Of a stretch of DNA of 34,842 bases, positions 23,442 to 31,154 are shown piece after piece (within the stretch, counting starts at the first letter, position 1; the number at the start of each line of letters is the position of its first letter). This stretch comes from Candidatus Doudnabacteria bacterium RIFCSPHIGHO2_02_FULL_43_13b. GTDB lineage: Bacteria > Patescibacteriota > Doudnabacteria > UBA920 > O2-02-FULL-48-8. The stretch covers positions 1-34,842 of the forward strand of contig MFER01000002.1 in the NCBI GenBank assembly GCA_001777655.1, written 5' to 3'. Position numbers and translations under genes: made by a program. Below the pieces are notes generated by a model. That model had not been told where the DNA came from. It worked only from the letters and a program-made list of their open reading frames with translations, and made no database searches.

Positions 23442-25151
23442 TTAAAACTGGATTTTATCACCTGGCTTAAGAGATCCTTCTTTTGCCGGCTCGGTGGACT
23501 GGTACGGTTGCTTTTTTGCTTCCGGATTTTTAGGAACCTGTTTATTTTCTTTGTCTAATGTTTTTTCTAACGATTTGCCTAGTTCTGAAAGCGTCGAAGT
23601 TGTTTGATCTATCCTTTCAGTAATCTTTTCAGAGGTCAGTTTATTCACTGTCTGCCATATCGGATTTTCTTGTTTCTTTTCAGGCTTCTTTTCTGGTTTA
23701 TTCTGAACTTGAGCCTTGCGGTCTACCTTCGGCGCCGAAGGTACCGGTTGTCGAATAGTGACGGCAGGACCAGTGGTGGCGCGCTGTTCGTAGCGTAAAC
23801 TTTCCTGCAAATCCTCTTGGTCGGCCGCGCCGCTTTCCGCTTCCGCCGCCTGCGTATGGAACTCCGCACCCATCCATCTGTTAATCTTTTCTTCGACTAC
23901 GGATCGAGGTGTAGCATAACGTTCGCGCGAAACATTTACGACTTTCTGTTCATTCTCCGTAACTTCCGCAATCGGCGGTAGGGTCACGGCCGAGAACGGC
24001 GCTGAAGATACCCCATTGATCATAAGTTTCAAAATAATATTATATTTGGTAGGGTTGACCAAATCATTCATGGTAAATGTCGGATCGAATTCCTTTTCTA
24101 AAAATTCCGCATCATCGGCGCCGACTCGAAAACAAACCAAGGTCCCGACGTTACCAAAAATAGCATCCCGCACCACAGTATTGCGGTCCGTGACTAATTG
24201 TCCGATGTATTGGTGTGCAACGATCAAATTCAAGCGATACTTCCGCGCTTCCGAAAGAATGTTGGCGAACGATTCAGTGGCAAAGTTTTGAAATTCATCG
24301 ACGTACAGATAAAAATCTTCGCGCTGCTCTTCCGGAATATCAACTCGGCTCATCGCGGCTAGTTGCAATTTCGTGATGATCATGGCGCCAAGCAGCGCCG
24401 AATTATCTTCGCCGATTCTTCCTTTCGAAAGGTTAATCAAAAAGATTTTTTTTCTATCCATAATTTCGCGTAAATCTATGGAACTTTTTGTTTGCCCAAC
24501 GATATTTCGAATAATAGCGGACGAAAGAAACTGGCCAACTTTGTTTTGAATCGGGGCTATAGCTTCATTTCTAAACTTATCGTTATAGTTGGCAAATTCA
24601 TCAACCCAGAATGATTTCACCACCGGGTCTTTGATGTTATCAACAATTTTCTTGCGATACGATTTATTGACCAACATTCGGGCGATGCCCAAAAGCGTAT
24701 TGCCCGGTGAATCAAGCAGCGCCAAAATAGTGTTATTTAAAATATATTCCATCCGAGCAGACCAAACCCCGGCCCAAATTTTGGTAAATACCCCCATCAA
24801 TCCCGAGGCGACTAAATGCTTATACTTTGAGTCAACCGATTCGAGCGGATTAAACGCGATCGGAAAATCAGTATCGGCCGGGTTCAGATACACCACATCA
24901 TTAACCCGATTCGAAGGGATGTAATTAAGAATTTTCTCGATCGAATCGCCATGAGGATCCACAAAAGCGACACCTTCGCCGGCGATGATGTCTTGAATCA
25001 CCATGTTCTCAATCATGGTGGTTTTGCCCATGCCGGTTTTTCCGATGATATACATGTGGCGCCTGCGGTCGTCGCGTTTGATGCCGAAAGCCACTTCCCT
25101 ATTTCGGAAGCTCGTTTTGGCAAAAATTGTTACGTCATTATCGGAGCCCAT
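23442..25151 (-). CDS. VirD4/TraG- and HerA-like P-loop ATPase with disordered tail
   Basis: The 569 residues have a Walker A GKTGMGKTT at 37-45, VDPHGDS (64-70) and a Walker B VDEFQNF at 284-290 followed by SEARKYRLNLIVAHQY, the pattern of T4SS coupling ATPases with a TraG/TraD C-terminal domain. N-terminal membrane helices are absent; the upstream gene encodes a separate membrane protein that could supply them. The last 150 residues are low complexity, rich in Lys, Glu, Pro and Gln. No relaxase, VirB4, VirB6 or pilin genes are visible, so ordinary conjugation is not supported. A membrane-bound DNA pump, or DNA uptake, are possibilities. The gene lies 6 nt after the membrane-protein gene. 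Confidence 0.85.
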   Translation of the reverse strand: MGSDNDVTIFAKTSFRNREVAFGIKRDDRRRHMYIIGKTGMGKTTMIENMVIQDIIAGEGVAFVDPHGDSIEKILNYIPSNRVNDVVYLNPADTDFPIAFNPLESVDSKYKHLVASGLMGVFTKIWAGVWSARMEYILNNTILALLDSPGNTLLGIARMLVNKSYRKKIVDNIKDPVVKSFWVDEFANYNDKFRNEAIAPIQNKVGQFLSSAIIRNIVGQTKSSIDLREIMDRKKIFLINLSKGRIGEDNSALLGAMIITKLQLAAMSRVDIPEEQREDFYLYVDEFQNFATESFANILSEARKYRLNLIVAHQYIGQLVTDRNTVVRDAIFGNVGTLVCFRVGADDAEFLEKEFDPTFTMNDLVNPTKYNIILKLMINGVSSAPFSAVTLPPIAEVTENEQKVVNVSRERYATPRSVVEEKINRWMGAEFHTQAAEAESGAADQEDLQESLRYEQRATTGPAVTIRQPVPSAPKVDRKAQVQNKPEKKPEKKQENPIWQTVNKLTSEKITERIDQTTSTLSELGKSLEKTLDKENKQVPKNPEAKKQPYQSTEPAKEGSLKPGDKIQF

Positions 25152-25157
25152 AAAAAA

Positions 25158-26492
25158 TTATTTAATCGGTAAATCCATCGGGGGAGCCGCTTTAACGGCG
25201 CTAACTCGTTCCAATTGGCTGACACGAGAATGTGGGACTTGCGGGAAATGAAAAATTGAAGCCAGCTCTTCGGTATTCATCATTACCTTTCCAATACCCT
25301 TCCAGTGACTTCGGACCCTAAAATAATGGAGCATATGGCGTTTACGTTTCAAAATATTCATTCGCAAATAAGGCTGTTCTAATTTCTCTGAAATTTTATA
25401 AGCTTTATCAGTCCAGGAATGACCAATGTCGGGTTTCAACCCGTTGAGATTTATATCATCAAAATTGCGAAGCGCCCCGACAATTTCAGGAACCCTTAAA
25501 GCCTTATTTAGTTTATCTTTAGGGGTTAGGTATAAGGTTCGCACTCTGACCTCATAGCTAATCTTGCCTAAACTTCGCTCGATACTCGTAATTACAAATT
25601 TTTCAATATCGGTTTTGTGCAACATCAAACTCGGCGGCGGTTCATCAGCTCGGGTTTTTGGCCGCGCTTTTTCATCAGCTGGTCCTGAAAATGCGCTAAA
25701 CAGTGCGTCTAAAAGGAGACTTGGAACAGTGAATAAAATTTTACCCCAAATTGACTCTCCATGTTCCATGGGTTCCCCTTTTAATTTTTTTACCAAATGC
25801 CGGGCGTGTTCTTTCCAGTCGTCATTAACCGGCTTGATTATCACTTGATAAGCCATCAGTTCGTAAGGCTGAAGATTGCTCATAACCTCAATCACATTCG
25901 ACAGTGGATCAACGAAAGTTTCCTGAGCTGAATGTTCAAATGATTCGGTTTGGGCATAAGTCCTGATCGGATACTCACTTACTTTTTTCTTCAGCCACTG
26001 AGTGCCCCAAAAATCAAACGGCGCGAATTCCGGATCATAGTGGTGCGGAATATTGCGCAAGTAATCCTCGACTTCATGAACTTCAGCTTTTGGGTATTGC
26101 GCGAACAGGGCGCTTTCTAATAAATTTCTGTATCGTTCGGGAAGTTTAAAAACATACGAAACCTTGCCGCCTAAACTGACAATCTCGCAAGAGACAAATA
26201 ACACGACTTTTCCGTTCAGCATCTCGCCCCAAGTAAAATTCTGGTGAATCGCGTGCAAAGCCGCAAAGATTTGCTCCATGGCCAGCGGCGACTTCTCATT
26301 CAGCTCATCAACTTTTACTTCCAAAAACACCCATTTGACGGCGTCCATAAACTTATTTCGGTTCCGGTCTCGTTTCAGCCACCACAGCATATAAACCAGC
26401 GCTGAAAGAAAAATGAAAAAAAAGATCCAGCCAAAAACGCCGGCAAACAGAACCTCCGTGATCAAGGAAATATAATCAGTAAGAAATGACAT
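25158..26492 (-). CDS. Membrane protein paired with the VirD4/HerA-like ATPase (DUF8128-like)
   Basis: The 444 residues start with one or two hydrophobic stretches (about 8-38) and continue as a large cytoplasmic-looking domain with no motif I can name. Features include MLNGKVVLFVSCEIVSLGGKVSYVFKLPERYR, an acidic/proline-rich linker (about 270-290, after ALFSAFSGPADEK) and IGHSWTDKAYKISEKLEQPYLRMN. I associate this layout with a CPR-conserved family next to TraG-like ATPases (DUF8128), but cannot confirm that by search. Its start codon overlaps the regulator's stop by 1 nt and it is 6 nt from the ATPase, so the proteins are probably made together. It may be the membrane platform of the ATPase. 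Confidence 0.75.
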   Translation of the reverse strand: MSFLTDYISLITEVLFAGVFGWIFFFIFLSALVYMLWWLKRDRNRNKFMDAVKWVFLEVKVDELNEKSPLAMEQIFAALHAIHQNFTWGEMLNGKVVLFVSCEIVSLGGKVSYVFKLPERYRNLLESALFAQYPKAEVHEVEDYLRNIPHHYDPEFAPFDFWGTQWLKKKVSEYPIRTYAQTESFEHSAQETFVDPLSNVIEVMSNLQPYELMAYQVIIKPVNDDWKEHARHLVKKLKGEPMEHGESIWGKILFTVPSLLLDALFSAFSGPADEKARPKTRADEPPPSLMLHKTDIEKFVITSIERSLGKISYEVRVRTLYLTPKDKLNKALRVPEIVGALRNFDDINLNGLKPDIGHSWTDKAYKISEKLEQPYLRMNILKRKRHMLHYFRVRSHWKGIGKVMMNTEELASIFHFPQVPHSRVSQLERVSAVKAAPPMDLPIK

Positions 26493-27613
26493 TAGTTTTT
26501 ATGTTCTTCTACCAATGCGTATTTATTGTTCCCGACTTTCATGAAATTTTTCTTATTGGATAGTCCGACTAAAATTGTATTGCGTTTAACTTGCCGCTTT
26601 TTCATAACTTCCGAAATAATTTCATCCCGGGACAGCGGCCGATTCATGGTTTTGAGAATTTCCTTGATCACATCAGCCACGACTCCTTTTTTATAACCCC
26701 AGTCGGCTAGAGCATAAATGCCTCGGCCAACCAAAACAAATCGCTTATCTTTGATTAACTCGTTATGCACAGTCTCTTGATACGCGGTGCGGTTATCGAA
26801 TTTATGATCATTGATCATTTTCGTAATTTGCGAATAGTGTTCGGGGGTTTTATGATGCTTTAAAACTAAATAAGCCTTATCGCCGACATCGCGTGGATTA
26901 ACCTCACTCCAATGTTTTAACCCTATTTCAGAGAAAGGGTTGATCTGGATATTTTTATTGATATTCAAATAACTTTTAAGAATCTTATCATTCAGTTCCA
27001 TGGAATGCTGCTTGAAATAATCGGTATTCCTGAATCGGCTAAATAATATATCTTGGGTGACTGCGTGTTTTTCTTGCTCCAATATTTCCTCGAATTTTTT
27101 GTCGACCGCTGCCAGTTTTTTCATATCAAAACCGACCAAATACCATGACTCGTAGTGTTCGGTCGATTCATTCAAGTGTCGAAATTGTTCACCAAGATTA
27201 AGTAAAAATTTTACAGCCTGGTTCTCCTGCCTATCAGACTTGTTGATCAAAACAGTTTGCAACAAATAATCCTCGCTGATAATTCCACCGTGCTCAATAA
27301 TGGTATCAAAAACCAATTGCAGCGCTCGTTCAAGCTGCGAGTGTTTTTTCTTCTTTAAGGTATTAATCGAATCTTTTTCGATTTGTCTAACCCGCTCGCG
27401 CGTCAAACTGTGCAACTTACCAATCGCCTCAAGAGTTTCGATTTCGGCACCGCCCAATCCAAACCGCTTACTCACAATTGTAGAATCTCGCTCTTTTAGC
27501 ATCAAAAGCAAGTTCGCAATCAACTCTTTGGGCTCAAACTCGCTTAAGTTACTTTGAGTTTGCGAGCCCATGATTTTATCCAAAATATTGGAATTGGATT
27601 GATCGTTATTCAT
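26492..27613 (-). CDS. Sigma region 4-like plus HARE-HTH DNA-binding protein
   Basis: The 373 residues hold a sigma-70 region 4-type HTH at about 41-90: VSKRFGLGG, LEAIGKLHSLTRERVRQIEKDSINTLKK. It is directly comparable with the -35-reading helix of RpoD. Region 2, needed for -10 opening, is missing. A middle segment (100-240) is helical and unassigned. The end (about 250-373), with HYSQITKMI, RGIYALADWG, RPLSRDEIISEVMKKRQVK and NKYALVEEH, looks like tandem HARE-HTH (HB1/RpoE-delta-like) domains. It may act as a regulator or RNA polymerase accessory rather than a sigma factor. It heads the five-gene operon from the 27635-27663 promoter, with a 15-nt leader and no Shine-Dalgarno site. Confidence 0.8.
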   Translation of the reverse strand: MNNDQSNSNILDKIMGSQTQSNLSEFEPKELIANLLLMLKERDSTIVSKRFGLGGAEIETLEAIGKLHSLTRERVRQIEKDSINTLKKKKHSQLERALQLVFDTIIEHGGIISEDYLLQTVLINKSDRQENQAVKFLLNLGEQFRHLNESTEHYESWYLVGFDMKKLAAVDKKFEEILEQEKHAVTQDILFSRFRNTDYFKQHSMELNDKILKSYLNINKNIQINPFSEIGLKHWSEVNPRDVGDKAYLVLKHHKTPEHYSQITKMINDHKFDNRTAYQETVHNELIKDKRFVLVGRGIYALADWGYKKGVVADVIKEILKTMNRPLSRDEIISEVMKKRQVKRNTILVGLSNKKNFMKVGNNKYALVEEHKN

Positions 27614-27634
27614 ACAGCTTTAAATCTGATGTAT

Positions 27635-27663
27635 AGTATAGCATAAATTTGAATTTCTGTCAA
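27635..27663 (-). promoter_or_regulatory. Consensus promoter of the regulator-ATPase-mnmA operon
   Basis: On the minus strand TTGACA (27658-27663, perfect) and TATACT (27635-27640, 5/6) are exactly 17 nt apart. Transcription should start near 27628, about 15 nt before the ATG at 27613. Confidence 0.85.
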
Positions 27664-27665
27664 GA

Positions 27666-27694
27666 TTTACTTTTTTATTAACATCAATGATAAT
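27666..27694 (+). promoter_or_regulatory. Promoter giving a leaderless 27701 transcript
   Basis: TTTACT (27666-27671, 4/6) and GATAAT (27689-27694, 5/6) have a 17-nt spacer. The expected start of transcription is at or within 1-2 nt of the ATG at 27701. Confidence 0.65.
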
Positions 27695-27700
27695 AGAGAC

Positions 27701-27910
27701 ATGGCCAATCCTGAAATAATTAATTACATTCCACCCGCTGAAGACCAGGATAGTGACTGCACTGCTTGTCATCAAGTCTATGGGACCAATCCCTATTGCT
27801 CGAGATGTAAAAAAACCATGACGACAGAAGACATAGCACGAAGAAAAAAAATAACTGAATTTCGGGGCGACGTACAACGACGGATCTTAAAGAACAAAAA
27901 AACCGCCTAA
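27701..27910 (+). CDS. 69-aa zinc-ribbon-like protein, probably leaderless
   Basis: The 69-residue product has C20-x2-C23 and C33-x2-C36, a compact four-Cys metal site, followed by a basic helical tail (residues 37-69). The family is not recognised; the layout would fit a small nucleic-acid-binding protein. A promoter ends 6 nt before the ATG and a terminator hairpin begins before the stop codon, which supports a real monocistronic gene. No Shine-Dalgarno site is possible if the mRNA starts at the ATG. Minus-strand frames over it are shadows. Confidence 0.8.
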   Translation: MANPEIINYIPPAEDQDSDCTACHQVYGTNPYCSRCKKTMTTEDIARRKKITEFRGDVQRRILKNKKTA

Positions 27911-27923
27911 AGCGGTTTTTTTT
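27895..27923. terminator. Bidirectional rho-independent terminator between the 27701 gene and secF
   Basis: ACCGC (27902-27906) pairs with GCGGT (27912-27916) around a 5-nt loop, flanked by A and T runs that lengthen the stem and give a U tract on both strands. It contains the stop codon of the plus-strand gene and touches the secF stop. Confidence 0.85.
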
Positions 27924-28842
27924 AACGTCGGCGTCTTTGGTCGAAATTATACCAGACCAAGAGCATGGGACTGGCGATAAAAATCGAAGAATAAGTTCCA
28001 GCCACAATTCCCACCAGCAACGCTAATACGAAATAACGGATTGATTCGCCACCAAACAACAGCAATGAAGTTAAAACAAAAATCACAGTTAAGGACGTGT
28101 TGATAGATCGAATCAGGGTTTGATTAATACTGTTATTAATAATTTCAGCCAGGCTATCCCCGGTTCGTAGTCGTAAATTTTCCCGAATTCGGTCGAATAC
28201 GACAATCGTGTCGTGCACGGAAAAACCTAAAACCGTCAAAAGAGCAGTGACGAACAAACTGTCTATCTCTACACCTTTGAAACGGCCCAGGATCGCGAAG
28301 AAACCGATCACAATCAGTAAATCATGGAGCAGAGCAATAATCGCGGCGACACCAAACCGCCAAGAGGAAACCGGTTTCGTCACTTTACGAAAAGCATAAG
28401 CGATATAAAGAATAATCCCAAGAGAAACTAAGATCAACTGGACAATCGCACCTGATTTTAGTTCTTTGCCGATGATTGGGCCGATCGACGTGTATTGTTC
28501 TTCGGAAACTGATCCAAACTTATCGCTTAAGGCACCCAGCATGGCTTGGTGCCGGTCGTTTTCCAAAGGTCCGGTTCGAATAATTACTGAGCGCTCCCCT
28601 GTCGGTTGAATATGGCTGTTGGAAATATTCGATTGATCTAAAACGGCTTGAATCTCATTTAAAGCAGGAACGTTTTCGGCAAACTGAACCTGCGTGAGTG
28701 TCCCGCCTTTAAAATCAATCCCCAAATTCAGACCGAAAAGTACCAGCGCCACAATCCCCGCAATTAATAATACCGCTGACACCATAAACCAAAATTTGTA
28801 GTATTTGATGATATTAAGCATCGAAGTTGTATTACTGGGCAT
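27922..28842 (-). CDS. secF: Protein translocase subunit SecF
   Basis: SecF works with SecD to pull exported proteins across the membrane using the ion gradient. The 306 residues have the family N-terminus (TM1, then LGIDFKGGT at about 35-43), an external P1-like domain to about 125, and five more membrane helices including SVHDTIVVFDRIREN. The ATG at 28842 has AGAGGA 6 nt upstream and overlaps the secD end by 11 nt. The Met at residue 8 is a less likely start. Confidence 0.96.
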   Translation of the reverse strand: MPSNTTSMLNIIKYYKFWFMVSAVLLIAGIVALVLFGLNLGIDFKGGTLTQVQFAENVPALNEIQAVLDQSNISNSHIQPTGERSVIIRTGPLENDRHQAMLGALSDKFGSVSEEQYTSIGPIIGKELKSGAIVQLILVSLGIILYIAYAFRKVTKPVSSWRFGVAAIIALLHDLLIVIGFFAILGRFKGVEIDSLFVTALLTVLGFSVHDTIVVFDRIRENLRLRTGDSLAEIINNSINQTLIRSINTSLTVIFVLTSLLLFGGESIRYFVLALLVGIVAGTYSSIFIASPMLLVWYNFDQRRRR

Positions 28843-30181
28843 GTTTTTCCTCTGACATAGTTTTTACTCCGTACAACCAGTGATGAACCAAAATGTTGTG
28901 CCCGACCAATAGGCGCAAAAAAGTCCTGGTGATGGTGATTGCGGTAAACATCGAAACAATGATGCCCAAACTTAGGGTAACGGCAAATCCCCGGATGATA
29001 CTCGAGCCAAAGTATCCTAAAATAAAAGTTGTAATCAAACTGGAAAAATTCGAATCCCGCACCGAAAGCCAGGCCCGTTTAAATCCTTCTTCAACCGCTT
29101 GATCTAAGGTTTTCCCTTTTCGTAATTCTTCTTTCATGCGCTCAAAAATTAAAATATTAGCATCCACGGCCATACCGACGGAAAGAATAAAACCGGCGAT
29201 CCCTGCTAAGCTTAAGGTAATTCCGAACAATTTAAATATGGCTAAACTTAAGAATGTATAAATTGTCAAAGCTAAAACCGCGAGTAATCCCGGCAGCCGG
29301 TAATAAATAATCATAAACAACGCGACAATCGCAAAACCGATCAACCCCGCAGCCACGCTTTTTTGCACGGAAGCCAGACCTAAAGTTGCGCCGATGTTTT
29401 GCTGTTGGATCAATTTGATCGGCACCGGCAGGGCTCCTGAATTTAAACGGGTCACCAATTCCTTCGCCTCGGGAACCGTAAACTGGCCTGTGATGACTGC
29501 TTTACCATCTGTGATCGCGTTTTGCACGGTCGGAGCAGACAAGACTTGTCCGTCCAAAAAAATTGCCACTAGTTTGCCGACATTTCTCGTGGTAATATCA
29601 GCGAACAGTTTGGTCCCTTCCGCGTCGAATTGGAGCGTGATTTGCGGCACGCCGGTTTGCGGACTGAATTCCAAAATCGCGCGCTTAAACTGTTTTCCAG
29701 TCAAACCCGTAGTCATAAAGGCCTGATCGGCAGTTATACTAATCTGTCCGTTCTCATCAGGAATGACGGTTGGATTGGGATTTTCTTCTCGAAACTCCAA
29801 AAACGGAGTTTGACCAATCAATTTGATAGCTTCATTGATATCTTTCACGCCGGGCAACTCGATGATGATCCGATTATCCCCCGATAGCTGCACCACCGGT
29901 TCGGAAACACCAAAACTGTTCACGCGCCGTTCAATTACGTCTCTGGCAGAATTCATGGCGTCAGCTCTGGCCTCTTGTGGAATATCTTTTAAGTTTCCTT
30001 CATAAACCAAATGGGTGCCGCCCTGCAAATCCAAACCCAACTTAAGATTATATACCTTTTCGTAATTGATTTTTACTGGTTTCAGCGTAATTTTACTGCC
30101 TACCGGCAATACTAAATAAACCGCCCCCGCGGTCAGTAACAAAATAATTAAAAATTTAAAATAGAGGCCTTTTTTACGCAT
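28832..30181 (-). CDS. secD: Protein translocase subunit SecD
   Basis: The 449 residues are short relative to E. coli SecD but usual for minimal and Gram-positive types. TM1 is followed by LGLDLQGGTHLVYEG, the external P1 region with FLEFREENP, and six-helix core motifs AGFILSVGMAVDANILIFERMKEELRKGK and GFKRAWLSVRDSN. I use the ATG at 30181; a GTG one codon upstream is possible. A TATAAT box (30189-30194) with TTGTAA 17 nt upstream would start the transcript at about 30182, giving a leaderless secDF mRNA in addition to readthrough from the preceding gene. Confidence 0.96.
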   Translation of the reverse strand: MRKKGLYFKFLIILLLTAGAVYLVLPVGSKITLKPVKINYEKVYNLKLGLDLQGGTHLVYEGNLKDIPQEARADAMNSARDVIERRVNSFGVSEPVVQLSGDNRIIIELPGVKDINEAIKLIGQTPFLEFREENPNPTVIPDENGQISITADQAFMTTGLTGKQFKRAILEFSPQTGVPQITLQFDAEGTKLFADITTRNVGKLVAIFLDGQVLSAPTVQNAITDGKAVITGQFTVPEAKELVTRLNSGALPVPIKLIQQQNIGATLGLASVQKSVAAGLIGFAIVALFMIIYYRLPGLLAVLALTIYTFLSLAIFKLFGITLSLAGIAGFILSVGMAVDANILIFERMKEELRKGKTLDQAVEEGFKRAWLSVRDSNFSSLITTFILGYFGSSIIRGFAVTLSLGIIVSMFTAITITRTFLRLLVGHNILVHHWLYGVKTMSEEKHAQ

Positions 30182-30188
30182 CACAAAA

Positions 30189-30217
30189 ATTATACTAAAT
30201 TCTGCGCTTTTTTACAA
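30189..30217 (-). promoter_or_regulatory. Promoter in the tail of the nucleotidyltransferase gene, for secDF
   Basis: TTGTAA (30212-30217, 4/6) and TATAAT (30189-30194, 6/6) are 17 nt apart on the minus strand. The predicted start is about 1 nt before the secD ATG. Confidence 0.6.
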
Positions 30218-30671
30218 TAATTGACACTTTCCTCGGGGCGTTTTTAATCGCTTTCTCAACCAGCCAGGAACTGGATTGGACTTTCCCGCCCTGGCCGACA
30301 TTATAAACCATCCGACAGCTCAGCCTATTACAAAGGTCAACTTCCGGGATATTTTTTTTAGTTCGATCTCCGCCATTTGCGAAAACATCAGGTTTCACGC
30401 GAAGTAGGGCTTCTGAAACACTCAAATCAGTAGTACCGGCAAGATGTTTGGTCAACACTACTTCATCCACGTATCGGATGGCTTCGAGGACTTCTTTGCG
30501 TTCTCCTTCTCCCATAAACTTAAAACCTTTTTTTGCGATCAGCCAATTGTCATTGTTTAAAATCACAATTAATTTATCGCCCAGAGCCTTGGCCTCTTTA
30601 AACATTCGAATATGCCCAGGATGGATGGGGTCAAACCCTCCGGAAACCGCCACTGTAATTGGTTTTTTCAT
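30195..30671 (-). CDS. Cytidylyltransferase-like nucleotidyltransferase (RfaE2/TagD type)
   Basis: The 158 residues are a single HxGH nucleotidyltransferase domain: SGGFDPIHPGH (10-20) binds the nucleotide, KVIVILNND-type core strand follows, and ANGGDRTKKNIPE resembles the RfaE-C/TagD signature. Such enzymes activate a sugar or polyol phosphate with CTP or ATP, for example glycerol-3-P or heptose-1-P. The substrate cannot be read from sequence. Its ATG overlaps the DUF456 stop by 4 nt. Confidence 0.85.
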   Translation of the reverse strand: MKKPITVAVSGGFDPIHPGHIRMFKEAKALGDKLIVILNNDNWLIAKKGFKFMGEGERKEVLEAIRYVDEVVLTKHLAGTTDLSVSEALLRVKPDVFANGGDRTKKNIPEVDLCNRLSCRMVYNVGQGGKVQSSSWLVEKAIKNAPRKVSIIVKKRRI

Positions 30672-31153
30672 GTAATAATTTTGATAATAAAATATCCAAG
30701 CATGGCCAAGGTAATGGTAAGTTTAAAAATCGTCCCGATCAAGATCCCGACGAATGCGCCCCAGGCTGCCCGGAGGGCCACTTGGTGGTTTCGCTGTGCT
30801 ATAAATTCGCCTACAAATGCCCCCAAAAACGGCCCTAAAAACGCCCCAATTGGCCCCAAAACGACTATCCCCAGCAATACGCCAATCACAGCGCCCCACG
30901 CCCCATATTTTGACGACCTGTAGCCTTTCGCAGCCAGGGCCGGCGCGAATATATCGAAAAGGAAGGTGAACAAGGTCAGAATTGAAAAAATCACTACGGC
31001 CAAAATAGAAACTGTTTCAAACTTGGTAAACCACCCGTATAAAATCAGCCCGGCTAAAGACAGTGGCGGCCCAGGCAAAAAAGGTAAAATGGTTCCGACC
31101 AAGCCGACTAAAATCAGAAAACTCGAAATGAGAATAAGAATAATTTCATTCAT
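30668..31153 (-). CDS. DUF456 small multi-pass membrane protein
   Basis: The 161 residues hold four to five hydrophobic segments with the Gly-rich pattern of DUF456: VGTILPFLPGPPLSLAGL near the start, then GAWGAVIGVLLGIVVLGPIG and FLGPFLGAFVGEFI. Its function is unknown. The longer frame from 31183 runs into metK, so I use the ATG at 31153, 1 nt after the metK stop. It lies between metK and the nucleotidyltransferase with overlaps, but the pairing suggests no clear functional link. Confidence 0.85.
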   Translation of the reverse strand: MNEIILILISSFLILVGLVGTILPFLPGPPLSLAGLILYGWFTKFETVSILAVVIFSILTLFTFLFDIFAPALAAKGYRSSKYGAWGAVIGVLLGIVVLGPIGAFLGPFLGAFVGEFIAQRNHQVALRAAWGAFVGILIGTIFKLTITLAMLGYFIIKIIT

Positions 31154-31154
31154 A

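Noticed and set aside
23442-25151. The TraG-like ATPase as evidence of an integrated conjugative element.
   Set aside because: No relaxase, VirB4, pilin, integrase or attachment repeats are visible, and flanking genes are housekeeping.
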